Made by a program: the position numbers and the translations under genes. DNA of 64,000 nt from Hofstenia miamia. Lineage: Eukaryota; Xenacoelomorpha; Acoela; Hofsteniidae. The notes below the pieces were generated by a model. That model was not told where the DNA came from and did no database searches. It saw only the letters and a program-made list of their open reading frames with translations. The stretch lies in NCBI GenBank assembly GCA_900660155.1, contig CABFPE010000003.1, positions 3,508,325 through 3,572,324 of the forward strand, given 5' to 3'. This document shows, one piece after another, positions 1-11,770 of the stretch (position 1 is the first letter of the stretch; each line of letters opens with the position of its first letter).

Positions 1-3000
1 TTTTACAAAGACTTTTTTGAATGCACCAGAGACTTTATTGAAAAAAATTACTGTAATATATTTCGACTGCATGCTAAATAGCGGTTAAAACGGTTATTTT
101 TTAAAAATGCACTATTTTTATACATAGTAAATTTAGATTTTTTACACAAACCTGATCAATTCAATTTCATTAAAGATGATAATAATTTCCTCCGTTTTTT
201 AAACCATAGCAGTTAGTTTAAGCAGATTAAATTAAAACAGAAAGTTAAGGTATAATTTCTTTCAGTTCTTAATTTGATATCATACTTCAAATATTGGCAA
301 AAGAATTTTACCTCTCTAAAATATAAGTTCAGGATACATTGTATTTACCTACGCCAAGAACGTTATTTTTTGGTCTCTAAACGTTATGGAGTAATTGGTA
401 TGAATAAATTATTTCCTATTACTTCTTAATTATTCACAGTTTATTCTTTGTTTGTTAGTTGAAAATGTAAACTCGTAATAGGATTGAATATCAATGCTAT
501 TTTAAAGTAGGAATCTATGACGTCAGTGTAGCTTTGCTGGGTGGCGAACTTATTCAGTCGTACACAGTCTTATGATTGTGCAATTGCATTGAAGATTTAA
601 AACTTCATTACAATTCAAAAATGGACCTTTAACCTTTGTAGATGCAAAAGGATTTCACGTGCACCCTGTCAATACACGTTGTGGTAGAAAGTGTTGATAT
701 GGAAATTTGGTAAAACATTAAATATTAAGGATTCGTTCTTTTTGCTGATCTGATCATCTATAACTAATCAAAAATATTAAACTTTGTTTTTGAGGTCCAC
801 TCCTTTGGGGTTGAAATGTTTCGTGTTTTTCATATAGCCATGCTAACATAAACTGTTTCTCCTGCTTTGTTCTTGGGTAGGTTTTCGAAATGATTTTCTT
901 CGATATGGCATTTTTGCACCTTAGAAAGTTAAACAACTTTTTGTCATTGTAAATCCCATTTACTACAGAAATGACATGAAGAATATACATAATTAATATT
1001 AAATCTCAATTATATCATACTTAACGCATCATCCAACGAGACACTTTTCAAACTTAAGAATGGATTGGGGTGCACGTATGTCCATTATGGTAACTAACGC
1101 AGTGAGAATGTCTGGGTAGCCAAGTATTAAAGCATCCTTAACGTTTATGTAAGAATGAGGTGGCACATTTTTGTAAGCGTTGATTTTTAATTGAATTGAA
1201 GAATAGTTAGTCAAAAAATTTTGGAAAACAAAAAATACTGTGCACACTTCATAATAGTTGAATATTTTTGTTGGCAAACAATTGAGTCTTAGTATGATTT
1301 TTAAGAAATTCAAATTCCATTAATTGGCTCTCGGTAATTCTTATAAAACACTTAACAGTATACAAGTGCTTCATTAATGTTATAAAACATATAACATGTT
1401 TTGATATAGTTTGTTAAACACTATCAATCTGTGCCTTCCTTGGAAAATTAGCAAACTTCATTGCCTATGACTATTTTGCCCCATTGGACTTAGATCCAAT
1501 CCGATTGGGTCTATCCCATTATCCCATAACATAATTTTTGTTTTGTGCAAATTAGCAATATTAATAAAATTTTGAAATCCCGCCATACCAAACATACGAA
1601 TAAGTCTATTAAGAATAAATATTCTCTTAGAACCATAGTATCAATGGTTCTTGTGGTCTATTGTCTCTAACTCCAGAAAATGAATAAGTTTTCATTTTTT
1701 TACAATTATTATAGGGACAAATTCATATATTGTTATGATGGATTTAAAACAAATCGTATTTCAATTTACACAAGTCCATTGAAATGCAACTCAGAGAGGA
1801 AAGTTATTCTGATAAACGCCTGTGTGCAGTGATGTGAATAATGTATGTGTCAAAACATTGTTTTGGAATGTATGATTATTTCTGAAATTAAATATTTCTT
1901 TTGTGTGCAACCTAGAAATCCTTTATGATTTTAAACTTTGCGGATTTGCAACAATTTTTTTCCAATTTTGATTATATTTGTCACTTTTTCATGATTCGGC
2001 GAGTCGTTCGAGCGTAAAGGAGATCGTTGTGTGACTCTGTTATTGCAAAACCTCACAATTTTTTTGCCCGCATTCGTGTGCTTTCCCGCGGAAAATACTT
2101 TATATTCGGATTTGCGTCGAATTTAACAAATCAATTTCTGAGATAAATAGTTTACTTGAATTTTAATTAGTATTGGCATTGAATTCCAAAAATAATGCAT
2201 TTTCGGGTGGTCTTTTTGTTTTCAATAACAGATGCTTCTTGAAGGACTTAAAATATAACATTAACCACCATTAAATTGCACCTAATATTGACTTCTTCCA
2301 CATGAAGTTTGCGGAGTATTGGAAAATGTGAATTTCGCACTTACTTCATGCATTTAACCCTGAATGCTAACCTACAGGAACAACTACTACATATTGTGAC
2401 AAAATGTAAGCAGTTGTAAATAATTTTTTGCAATTTCAGTTCTTAAGTTTTGTCATTGGTCTTTCTTTACGCATTCGAAGTGGTATCTAATGATCGTAGA
2501 GAATTATATTTTGAAGTTAATATTAATCACGTGTATTAGTGATGTGATAAATCAGGGAAGATTTAAAAATTTTCCAAAATTCTATCTTTTGTCCACCCTA
2601 TGTGTACTATGGTATTATGTACATAAGTCTGCTGATGAATAACATACATTCAAACATTGCAGCCTTTCATTTTTTGAAGTTATAACTTTACATCATGCTA
2701 TATAGCCCACCACTGTCTTTGCTTCCAATCGGAACCTTCCACGTGTTTTCAAAACAGGAAAACCGTTGAGTATTGAAATTCCGAGTCTCTATCAACAGTG
2801 AAATTTTTAACCGGTTGCTTGCTATTCTGAAACGTGTCTTTTTGAAATCAGCCCAAGTATGCTTGGATTCTGAAGCTTGTTTGATTTGTCTTTACAGTGT
2901 ACTATAACGTTTGTTGACTCGTTTTGATATAGAGCGGGTAAACAAATATTGACTACGAAGCATTTGTGTTCAGCTAAAGTAATGTTATGTAAAAAAAGAT

Positions 3001-4104
3001 TTAATAAAGCAAAACTGCTGCTATTGTTTTTAGTTATAGCTTTAATACAGAAATTCGTCTATGAAAAATCGTAGATATTCTATGTGATTTTTTAATTGTC
3101 TAAATATTCATATATTTTGTTTAATGAGATGTAATATTGTTTCAATATTTTACAGGTGCCGGTAGACCACGCCTGTGATTGCTTGAAATTTGCAATGGCC
3201 TTTTAAACCCATTTTCAAAGTTTGCTGTTTCTTTGAAGTAAAGTATATCCTTTGCTCGGGTATTTCTCTAAAGCGGATGCTTCCCTTTAATTATTTTTTT
3301 GCTCATAGCAATATTGAACTTCATCATTCTTTGTTTTTTTCATTGTTGGCGTTGCTGGATCAACAATCTAATCCAAAAAATACAAAATATGTTTTGTATA
3401 TGTACTTTTTTATCGAAAATTTAGTATATAATTCTAAAAAAGCATTCATTCATGCTTGAGCCGGCCTGGCCCAGGTGAAATGTTAACGATTGGTCCGAAA
3501 AAGTCGGGGCGGTCGCCTTGCCACTAAATGCGCCACTGGTCGCGCCCTAGAAAAAGGTTCGCGCATCTTCGCGAATTATCGAAAACAATGAAAGGGGAAA
3601 CGATTCTCTATCCAGTAGTACTTTCAGATTTGAAATATCTGTACTATTTAATGAGTTATCAGGGTTTCACATTTTTTATGTTTAGACTTAATATATTCAT
3701 AAATCTCATTAAAACCAAGTGGACAATTTCATTGCAACCCCTCCTTACCCCACGGGTCCCATGAAGGGTCTCATGAGGTACCTCGGATCCCCACCCCACT
3801 GGGCAAACCTGGAAATTAGTAAAGTAGAAGAGATACCACTATGCTTCCACAATAAAGAATTGAAGAAATGAAATTGAAAACACTCAAGCATTGCTATAGG
3901 TAATTGATCATGACTTACCCACTTAAGGTACATGTATTTCTCTTTGTATTAGTGGTGTACGTGGGTCATATTGAGTTGTTCAAATTGAAGATAATGTAAT
4001 TCTTATCCTCAAATGACGAGCTTTTTTGCCTATTCTATTCAACTCGAAACCCTTTTTTCTTAAAAATACTTTTTTGAGAGGGTTTCTAAAGTAGAACTGG
4101 AACA
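1..4104. other. No supported gene
   Basis: AT-rich sequence with only short open frames (under 95 codons) that lack domains, splice-supported exons or codon bias. The only structured part is the repeat patch at 3530-3690. Confidence 0.6.
3530..3690 (+). repeat. Dispersed repeat family, partial copy
   Basis: TCGCGCCC, CGCGAATTATCGAAAA, GATTCTCTATCC, GTACTTTCAGATTTGAA and ATGAGTTATCAGGG align in order with 11640-11760. The patch is GC-richer than its surroundings. A chance frame crosses it. Confidence 0.45.
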
Positions 4105-4112
4105 CGCGCATC

Positions 4113-4316
4113 CAGGGGTGTATTCGAGGGTTGCTCAGGGGGACTCAGTCCATCTTGTTAAATTTGACTGGGGTCAAGCCCCCCCTTGTTAAAGCTATAT
4201 TATGGTTTGTAATGGTGCATTTTAATTGTTGAACAAAATTTGGTCGAAATATAAAAATACCACTTCTCAAATATAAAGCCCCCTTGTTAACTATTTAGGA
4301 GTACTGTAAAGCCCTG
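4113..4316. mobile_element. hAT-type miniature element with perfect 8-bp duplication
   Basis: The 204-bp element starts CAGGGGTGTATTCGAGG and ends AAAGCCCTG. It is flanked by CGCGCATC on both sides (4105-4112, 4317-4324). CAGGGG termini and an 8-bp duplication are typical of hAT elements. A related copy lies at about 8755-8950. Confidence 0.82.
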
Positions 4317-4901
4317 CGCGCATCACTTTTGCATTATGAACAACCATAAATTGTAATCACAAAAGATTAATGCTAAAATTGTTGAGAATTCATCTTTGCT
4401 ATATTTATCGGGTTTTCAGACGTATTTGATAAACAGCAAGCTGTATTTCAAGGGACAGAATAATTAATTAGCATCACGAAATAACAGCTGTATTTTGATT
4501 TCAATACATTTGCAGTTGCGTCAATGTTTGCATCGAATTAATGTTGTAGTTATTACATTACTGTACCCACTCTAATACACTCATTTAACAACTCCCGCTA
4601 ATCACGATCGAATGCCGCCCTTACAAGGCAAACACCAAAATGTTGCAATTTTCTTTTCACAAATGAGACATTTATTTTTTAACAAAATCTTAAGCTACGG
4701 TTAAATTATGCGATTGGTCGCAAGAGGGATTACAAAATTGCATCACCAGTAAGTGTTTAGACTGCATTGCAAATCTAATGGTTGTTGTGACTAAAACAGG
4801 TTACCGATCTAGAATGTCTGACTGTTGCAAAATTAATTTTTAAAATTATTTTCAAATTTACAATTATTTATAAATTTGAAATCGTGTTAAATTAAGATAC
4901 T

Positions 4902-4926
4902 TATATATATATATATATATATATAT
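4902..4926. repeat. TA microsatellite
   Basis: A (TA)n tract directly left of the internally deleted Tc1-like element; with 5534-5558 it forms one tract split by the insertion. Confidence 0.95.
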
Positions 4927-4928
4927 GC

Positions 4929-5533
4929 AGTAGTGGAAAAATTAATGGAATATTGTAAATAAAATAGTAGTTTTATTATTATCATATTACTTCAGCTAAA
5001 AAAATACAAACTAATAATTGATATGTCCACCATGTGCTTTAATAATGTCCTGAATACGAATTGGCATTGAATTTAAAAGTGCTTTACAACATTCCTTAAA
5101 TTTTTCTGACCTAAGCTAAATGTCAGGGACAACAATCATAAGTTTATTTTGGTGGTTCAATCGCGTATATTCAATTCTTGTTTGACAATGGCAAACAAAT
5201 TTTCGATGGGACTTGCATCTGGACTGTTTAAAGGCCTTTGCTGTTGAGAAGTATTAAGTTCATTAAGCTTTGCCTTCAATATCTTAGCTTTGTGACAAGG
5301 TGCGAGCTCATGCTGAAAGATTCCAGTATCATCTGGAAACCACTCCACATATTGCTCTTTGGCACTGCTGCTTAGAATAGAACGGTCTATTCAGAATTCA
5401 TCATTCCATTAATTGGCTTGATCCTCCCTGGTCCAAACACACCTTCACAACTTAGCTGTTTTAAGAATTCTTACAAGTTTCAGAAATAAATACATAGAAA
5501 TTTTAACAATATTCCATTAATTTTTCCACTACT
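4929..5533 (-). mobile_element. Internally deleted Tc1-like element
   Basis: The two 28-bp ends are perfect inverted repeats (4929-4956 and 5506-5533) beginning AGTAGTGGAAAAATTAATGG. At about 605 bp the element is less than half the length of an autonomous Tc1. It sits inside a TA microsatellite, with TA tracts at 4902-4926 and 5534-5558, so the TA duplication cannot be placed exactly. Inside, on the minus strand, is only the C-terminal part of a transposase. Confidence 0.85.
5157..5348 (-). pseudogene. Tc1 transposase C-terminal remnant
   Basis: The 63-residue frame retains the second and third catalytic motifs of a Tc1 transposase: GIFQHELAPCHKAK and SPDASPIENLFAIVK. The second position, normally D in FQQDNAPCH, is E here. 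It is still 34 residues before the catalytic E, so the remnant would be inactive even if expressed. The helix-turn-helix domain and first aspartate are absent. Confidence 0.8.
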
Positions 5534-5558
5534 ATATATATATATATATATATATATA
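5534..5558. repeat. TA microsatellite
   Basis: A (TA)n tract directly right of the internally deleted Tc1-like element. Confidence 0.95.
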
Positions 5559-5559
5559 A

Positions 5560-6300
5560 GACCCGTACATCACTAATAATACCGGAATATAATTAGGGCA
5601 CTGGTTTTCGATTACTTATTCCACTTTCTAGGCTGACTTATTACCATTTGAGGGTTACTTATTCCACCGTATATTTGGAGGTTGGAGTTTAGACATTTTA
5701 TTGATCCTAAGCCTTAGTGGTATAGTGCAATATACTTATTCCACAAAGTATATAGTTTTCTTGGAATAAACCACAGTGCACCCTAGGTCAAACAAAAAAA
5801 ATCGTTAAAATTGCAACTATGTATTAGAACACTTAAAAAACAGAATAGGGATGGAGTACTTTAATAATTAAATAACCTTTTTGTACTACACATTAAACAT
5901 TAGCTCATCCTCTCATAACTACTACAGTTTATACATTTTTTTTGTTTGGGCTAAATTCCTTTATTGCCAAACCTCATTTAAATGCCTGTTTAAACGTTCA
6001 AAGGCAATTTCCCAACAAAGCTTCCATAAGAAGTAGTTAATTTTACAACATTTTCTTTTTGCATTTATCTGTCAATTATATTCTTTACCTGTACCCGTAC
6101 AACGTGTACTCACCCTCACGTCACTAGCTGGGACTAACATGAAATGGAAGGATACATGTTAAAACTTTTGATAATTTGAAATTGTTAAATTCCAAAAGTT
6201 AGCTGAGAGGGTAAGTCTATTAATATGCCACATTAAATTAGACCATAATAGTTCAATGATATTTTAAAGCCACCACATGACTCACTCTGATTTGTACCAG
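5560..6300. other. No gene; recurring TACTTATTCCAC motif
   Basis: TTACTTATTCCA or a close variant occurs near 5612, 5654 and 5733. Nothing else is recognised. The stretch separates two Tc1-like elements. Confidence 0.5.
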
Positions 6301-6433
6301 TATCTATAGTTGGCTGCAAAAAAAATGAGACTAGAAAAAAGGCATATTACTTTTGAACTACTGAACGTAACAACTCAAGAAAGGTAAGATTTTAAAGATA
6401 CATTAAAGGACTATAAGTAAAAAGCATCAAAGT

Positions 6434-7562
6434 CTAAATTCTTTTTTCTCCTGTAGAAATAACTTCATTCAAACGAACTGAAACTGATTTCATTAAATTG
6501 GACTTCATTTCAGATGTCAAAATGTGTTGACTTTCTTGGATTTTTTCTTTTAAATCGGATATATTTTTCGGATTTTTCTTCTCAACGTCATTTTTCAATA
6601 TCTGCCACACGTTTTCGATTGGAGAAAGATCAGCAGAACTTGGTGGCCATTGCAAAAACTGGATATTATTTTCAGAAAACCAATTTTTTGTCTTTGCTGA
6701 CGTGTGCGGGGTTGCTCCGTCCTGTTGGAGTATCCATCCATCATCATATAAAGCATCAGCATAAGGCATAAATTCAGCTATAATTTGGCAATATCTTTGA
6801 CTGTCGATTGTGGCTTTTCCGTCTAAAATTTTCAAATAAAACCCACGATAGGAAAGTGCTTCCCAAACCATAATTTTTTAGTCGAACTTTGGAACCGCTT
6901 TTGTAGGTCTTGGACATTTCTTTGACGACCNNNNNNNNNNNNNNNNNNNNNNNNNNNNNNNNNNNNNNNNNNNNNNNNNNNNNNNNNNNNNNNNNNNNNN
7001 NNNNNNNNNNNNNNNNNNNNNNNNNNNNNNNNNNNNNNNNNNNNNNGACATTTCTTGGACGACAACACTTGTACTTTGTTTCTGTGCAGTTGAAATACGC
7101 ACTCATCAGTTATCCAAACATCTTCAAAAGTGTACTCTTTCCAATCTTTCACGAAATTTAATCTTTTTCTTGATGTTCTTTTGTAATCAGAAGTCGATTT
7201 TTTCTGCCAATTTTTGTAACTCCACTTTTTTTCAGTGTTCTCTGAACTGTGATTTCATGCACAGAGATGTCGGCTTCAGTTTGAAGTCGGTTTGCAATTT
7301 TTTTCCCAGAAATATAGGGATTTTTTAGGGCAATTGCGACTGTTTTCTGAATGAATTTTCCAATAATTTTTCGAGGGCGTCCACTTCCTTTTCTTCTTCT
7401 GAGAGATTCTCCTTGTCGAATTCTTTTCAGCTTTCGAAAATAAGTTGATCGAGAAATTTGCGATGTCGCAAAGGCGTTTTCAAGCTGTTCCAACGTTTCC
7501 ATTCCGAAGAAATCAGTAGAAACTTTGCAAAGCAAAACAATTTGTTTGGTAAGTGTTTTCAA
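6434..7562 (-). pseudogene. Tc1 transposase (DD34E), frameshifted and gapped
   Basis: Three frames make up one transposase. Positions 7562-7158 hold the paired DNA-binding domain with GSGRPRK and a second helix-turn-helix. The frame breaks in an A-run near 7160 and continues as NFVKDWKEYTFEDVWITDE, giving the first catalytic D near 7107. After the gap, the frame from 6871 begins MVWEALSYRG, with a further frame break in the A-run at about 6872-6877. It carries the second D in WILQQDGATPHTS (residue 51 of that frame) and the catalytic E in SPIENVW (residue 86). The 34 residues between D and E give DD34E. The C terminus (VSVRLNEVISTGEKRI) is typical. Both breaks lie in homopolymers, so sequencing error is possible as well as decay. 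Confidence 0.85.
6931..7046. other. Assembly gap (116 N)
   Basis: The gap lies in the middle of the Tc1 transposase. The bases on its left (6913-6930, GACATTTCTTTGACGACC) and right (7047-7064, GACATTTCTTGGACGACA) are near duplicates. The true gap may therefore be shorter than shown, or the edge of one contig may be repeated. Confidence 0.95.
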
Positions 7563-8754
7563 ATAATTACGAAGTACCAGTTTAATTAATTAACTTTTTT
7601 GTTTGACCATTTTAAAGTTCACAAAATTCTCGATGTCTTTTATTTTTATAGTTGTCCTCTAAAACGTATCAATACGTTTCCACAAAGCGTGAAAAAATAG
7701 GTGTTTAGTCTCATTTTTTTGCAGCCAACTATACAAAATACAACTGCATTGGTATTTGTCAATAATATGATAAGCCCTTTTCACATATAACTATATATAT
7801 ATATAAAGCCATTAGAGATTTTGATATATTTCTAGTGGAACTAGAATTAAAGATATTGATTGTGCTGAATTCAACATTTGAGGTTCTATATATTGCTTAT
7901 CAATATTTTAAGCTTTAGGTGCATTTCACATCTGAAAATTAACTTACAAATTTGTAAAATTTAGGCATCTGAATTATTTTAATACAACCTTAAAGCAAAA
8001 AGCTAAAAATTCAGCCATTTTTTTTTCTGCAAGAATGTTCATTTTGAAAGTTCAAAAAACAATGATTTTAATTTTTTCTGCTGTTGTACACTGTGGAATC
8101 CATTTATTTCAACTGCTATATAAACGTGTTTTTTATTGTAATCTAGTGTTTCTAAAATCACTTAAGTCTTAGTATTTCTAAAATAGGAGAAGGCTTTTCC
8201 ATCTTGTGCGAAATCATACATGCTCTAGAACGTGGAATGGGGCTCACAGCCCAAATTGGGGGAGGCCTTGCATAGCTCAGTGGTGGTCCTGTTAAACATT
8301 TTTTGTGTAGTGTGGACTAGCAATAATGTCAATGTCTTTAGCGCAAAAATACAATTTAATACTGGCGGGAAACTGCTTTATGTATGTGTTATTTTAGCGC
8401 TATGGCAGTTAACCACTAGAAAATTTAACTTTGGAATGTTTATATTAAATGGGCATATATATTGTAGTGGCGATTTCCCAGGGAATGCAACGCATGCATT
8501 TCATACATAGAATTCCTCTTTCAAGAACCGAAATTAATAATGTTTTATTACATGATGAAATTTGCATCAATTAGATAATTGCTTTGTAAAGAGGAAAACG
8601 CTTCAATTTTTTACCGCAACGTTTTGGGTAATATATGTTAATGTTAAAAGTATTACTAAATCTTGTCTGGTTTAAGCCCACATAAAATGTTTTTAATACA
8701 TTATCTTTTGTACAACAGACAAAAGACTGAATATGAGAATTAGAAGGGTATTTC

Positions 8755-8950
8755 CATTGGTTGTACTCGAGGGAGTGCTCAGAGTGTTCAGCTCATCTTA
8801 TTAAATTTGACTGGGAATCCAGTCCCCCCCCTTTGTTAAAGTGTTATTACGATTTGTGGAGCTGGTTTATTTTTATTGAAAAACTAAATTTAGTCAAAAT
8901 ACAGTAGTCGAATTTAGAGCCACCTTGTTAATTATTTAGGAGTACAACCA
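8755..8950. mobile_element. Diverged copy of the 4113 hAT-type miniature element
   Basis: It shares in order ACTCGAGGGAGTGCTCAG, AAATTTGACTGGG, a C-run, TTGTTAAAG and TTGTTAATTATTTAGGAGTA with the 4113 element, in the same orientation. The ends are mutated and no target duplication is visible. Confidence 0.65.
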
Positions 8951-9378
8951 TGGGAAAAAGATAAGAGGCCACCACTGATATATTGGTATTAATTTTGACA
9001 AATTAAAAAACAAAATTTTAAAAGCGTTACTAAATCAAAATTAAAGTTGCGTGCAATGAACAAATTGCATCATTGGGAAACGAATACCCTAAAGTTTTGC
9101 CCTGTTCTGATAATGCATTTGGTAATTCTCTGAATTTTAAAAAAATTGCTCCTCCTCCTTTCCGTCATATCTAACAGTTTTTCTAACCAATACAATTTGC
9201 AGTTTTTGTGTCTTCCAAATTCCAAATCTTTGGTATAATCTAAAATTCTTGACTAAATGCGAAAATTTCCAAGGTGGGAAGCTCAAATTTTTTTTCTAAA
9301 ATTTTATGAAAGGCTTATTTATTTGCACTTTGTTCAAAATCTAATGATGTATTGAAAAAATGAAATGATTTAAAAGGT

Positions 9379-9567
9379 TCGCCCAAAAACTTTAAGGTAC
9401 ATCTTTATAGCCATGAAATATAGTCTTTTTAAGACTCTTTTTATTCATGGGAGAGCAAAAATTTTTTAAAAGTTATGGTTCTATATTATAAAAAACTTAA
9501 AAAATATTTTTTGTATAATATTCATATAAACAATCTTCCCCTGCCCCTCCTAAGCACGCCCCTGATT
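9379..9567. mobile_element. Partial copy of the 45797 hAT-type element
   Basis: The right end CCTAAGCACGCCCCTG, whose reverse complement is CAGGGGCGTGCTTAGG, is a classical hAT-like terminus. The preceding 190 bp are related to 45890-46123. I did not find its left end. Chance minus-strand frames overlapping it have no domains. Confidence 0.5.
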
Positions 9568-10630
9568 ACCAGCAGGTTATAAATTCTATTATATTTGATT
9601 GTCACACTAATAAAAATAAGAATTTCCAATAAAGTTTTGCATAAATAAATAACAGACAAATGTGAGTGTGAACATTTCTGATCTAGCCTGCTCTTTTGTC
9701 TATGTGAGTGGTGCCTGTAATGAAACTTAAGATTATAAGCTTGATCATTTCTTATAGGCATTGATCTAAAAATTACATTACGAGCTTGAGTCATCGACGA
9801 CATAAAGCTTATAGCCAACAATTGCCAAATCACCCTACTTTCAGCAATTAATTCACGTTAAACTGTGCTTTAATTTCATTTCGTTGCACTAGTCAATTTC
9901 TTGAATGGGGTAAAGCGTTGGTGTTGGTGATGGCTAAAGCCCTTTTGTTTGTTAATTTCTGCCCTTCCACGCATTCTATTTGTTTCTTGATGTTTACACT
10001 AAACAAACCTTTAATGGTGTTTTTTATTTATACAGGAACAAACAATTATTCTTTCGCCTTATTTTAGAACATAATTACTAATATTTTATAATCTTTATTG
10101 CAAACAGTATCCGTGGGTATTATATCATGACTGTAGTCCAGCACAAGATTGGGCGTTTCGCTTTTAACACAAAGATGTTAATAAAAAACGCTCTTTTTGG
10201 GGGTTTTTCTTTTCATTTTCAAGAAGTCCGATAGATTCACCAATTGAGAAACAGTCCAATGTGAATACTTTAAATTCTGTAACTTTAGTATGTTCCAAAC
10301 TTTTTCTTTGAAATATCTTCTGCAATGCATCTATTATGTGTGAGATGATACGATTCTCCAAGTTCTTGGCTGTGACGCGATTTGTGTGTCTTGGTTTGAA
10401 TTTCATTTAGGAAAATCTTTCCTAGAATGTTGTATATATTTAATACTACGCATGATATAAATCTTAAATCATGTGAGGATGTTATATCGTCTGTTGAAGA
10501 GTTTTGCTCTGTAAATGTAGTCGTCGTTCAGGATTGTTTTCAAAAATGGTGTATTAGTGAATTGCAATATCCTTGGTGTTTTTAACCTTAAGCTACATTG
10601 TCATTTTTAAAAAAAAATTTTCTACCAGCA

Positions 10631-11315
10631 TACACTCCTGGTCATAAGTATTGGCACACTCATCTTCACAGTTTATTTCTGCAATGATTAACAAAATAAT
10701 TTTGATGTTTAACACTAGGCTCAAGTTTGGCATTTTGAATTCCAATGTTCATGTAATATTTTAATCAGAAATTTAGTTTTTCTACTATTCCTGTGTGAAG
10801 GGGCACCCTAAAAACTATCTCCATAAATATATATGCTATGTAAATTGTAGTGAAAATATCGAGTATAGCATAAAAAATTTAGTTTATTCGAAAAGTTTTG
10901 CATAAATCTATTCAGTTTTCTCAAAAATATTACTACTCAAATTTTGCTAAAATCCCATTACATTCATTGATTTTACATCAAAATTAGCAATGTCATTGGT
11001 TTTTTACAAACTTGCACTCTTAATATTTCAAAATCTTCTGAATTAATTTACAAAAAATTTAGAATAAACAATTTTTTTTATGCTGAATTCGATTTTTTAC
11101 TATAATTTACTTAGCAGGTATATTTATGGATAGTTTTTAGGGTTCCCCTTTACATGAGAATTGGGGGGAAAACTAACTTTCTGATGAAAAGATTACATGA
11201 AATTTGAATTTATAATTCCAAGCTTAAGCCTAGTGCTAAAAATCAAAGTTATTTTGTTAATCATTGCAGAAATAAATTGTGAGGATGAGTGTGCCAATAC
11301 TTATAACCAGAACTA
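10631..11315. mobile_element. 685-bp fold-back (hairpin) element
   Basis: Almost the whole element is one imperfect inverted repeat centred near 10973. The arms begin TCCTGGTCATAAGTATTGGC on the left and, in reverse complement, TTCTGGTTATAAGTATTGGC on the right. Matches continue through CACACTCATC, TTTATTTCTGCAATGATTAA and the AGTTTTTAGGG region. TA at both ends (10631-10632, 11314-11315) and the termini suggest a Tc1/mariner-type fold-back. It has no coding capacity of its own. Confidence 0.75.
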
Positions 11316-11329
11316 TATTGAATTATTAA

Positions 11330-11770
11330 ATCGTTTGATATTGACACATTTCTTAGTGAACGTGTTCGAATGTAATATGTTACTGTGCCTGAAGTTCTTG
11401 AAAAGATTTTCTAATTGTTTAAAAAGTTTTATAGTATCTCCATACCTAATGTTCAGGTAATTAGGAAGCCCTAAAGCCCATTGAAGCGTGCCTTCCGCTA
11501 AATCAACAGGGCGCGGGTGCAGTTTTAAAACGTATATTTAAATTCTTTTCATACCTAGTGTGCAGATAATGTCCATGGGAACAATAACTACCTTGAAATG
11601 TTTTGGTTTCTGAAGACAAACTGTGTGACTCCCGTTCAGGCGCGCGGCGCGAAAAGTCAGCGCTTGTCGCGAATTCAAGTCGAAAAAGCGGGAGGAGGCA
11701 ATTCTCCATCATGCGGTGCTTTCAGATTTTCGGTAACTATTAGTTCGTGAGTTATAAGCACTCAAAACAT
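11330..11770 (+). repeat. Dispersed repeat family, longest copy
   Basis: The first part (AACGTG, CTTGAAAAGATT, CTCCATACCTAATGTTCAGG, CATTGAAGCGTGCC) is related to 28640-28830 and 57320-57495. The second part (CGCGAATTCAAGTCGAAAAA, GGTGCTTTCAGATTTT, TGAGTTAT) is related to 3540-3670. All lie in the same orientation. It starts immediately after the 685-bp fold-back element. The class is unknown; no protein motif was seen. Confidence 0.5.

Larger units (their letters stand above)
6307..7731 (-). mobile_element. Tc1-like element, full length but decayed, with gap
   Basis: An element of about 1.4 kb is bounded by near-perfect inverted repeats that read AGTTGGCTGC, an A-run and TGAGACTA at both ends (left 6308-6333, right about 7705-7731). 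The ends sit at TATA, so the TA target duplication can be placed in either of two registers. It encodes a broken Tc1 transposase on the minus strand. A run of 116 Ns (6931-7046) interrupts it. Confidence 0.85.

Noticed and set aside
1328-1348. A 21-base string shared with 50830-50850 (CTCTCGGTAATTCTTATAAA plus A)
   Set aside because: The match does not extend into the flanks, so it is too short to define a repeat family.
11197-11460. 87-codon frame
   Set aside because: It begins inside the fold-back element and runs into a dispersed repeat; hydrophobic composition is expected of AT-rich DNA.
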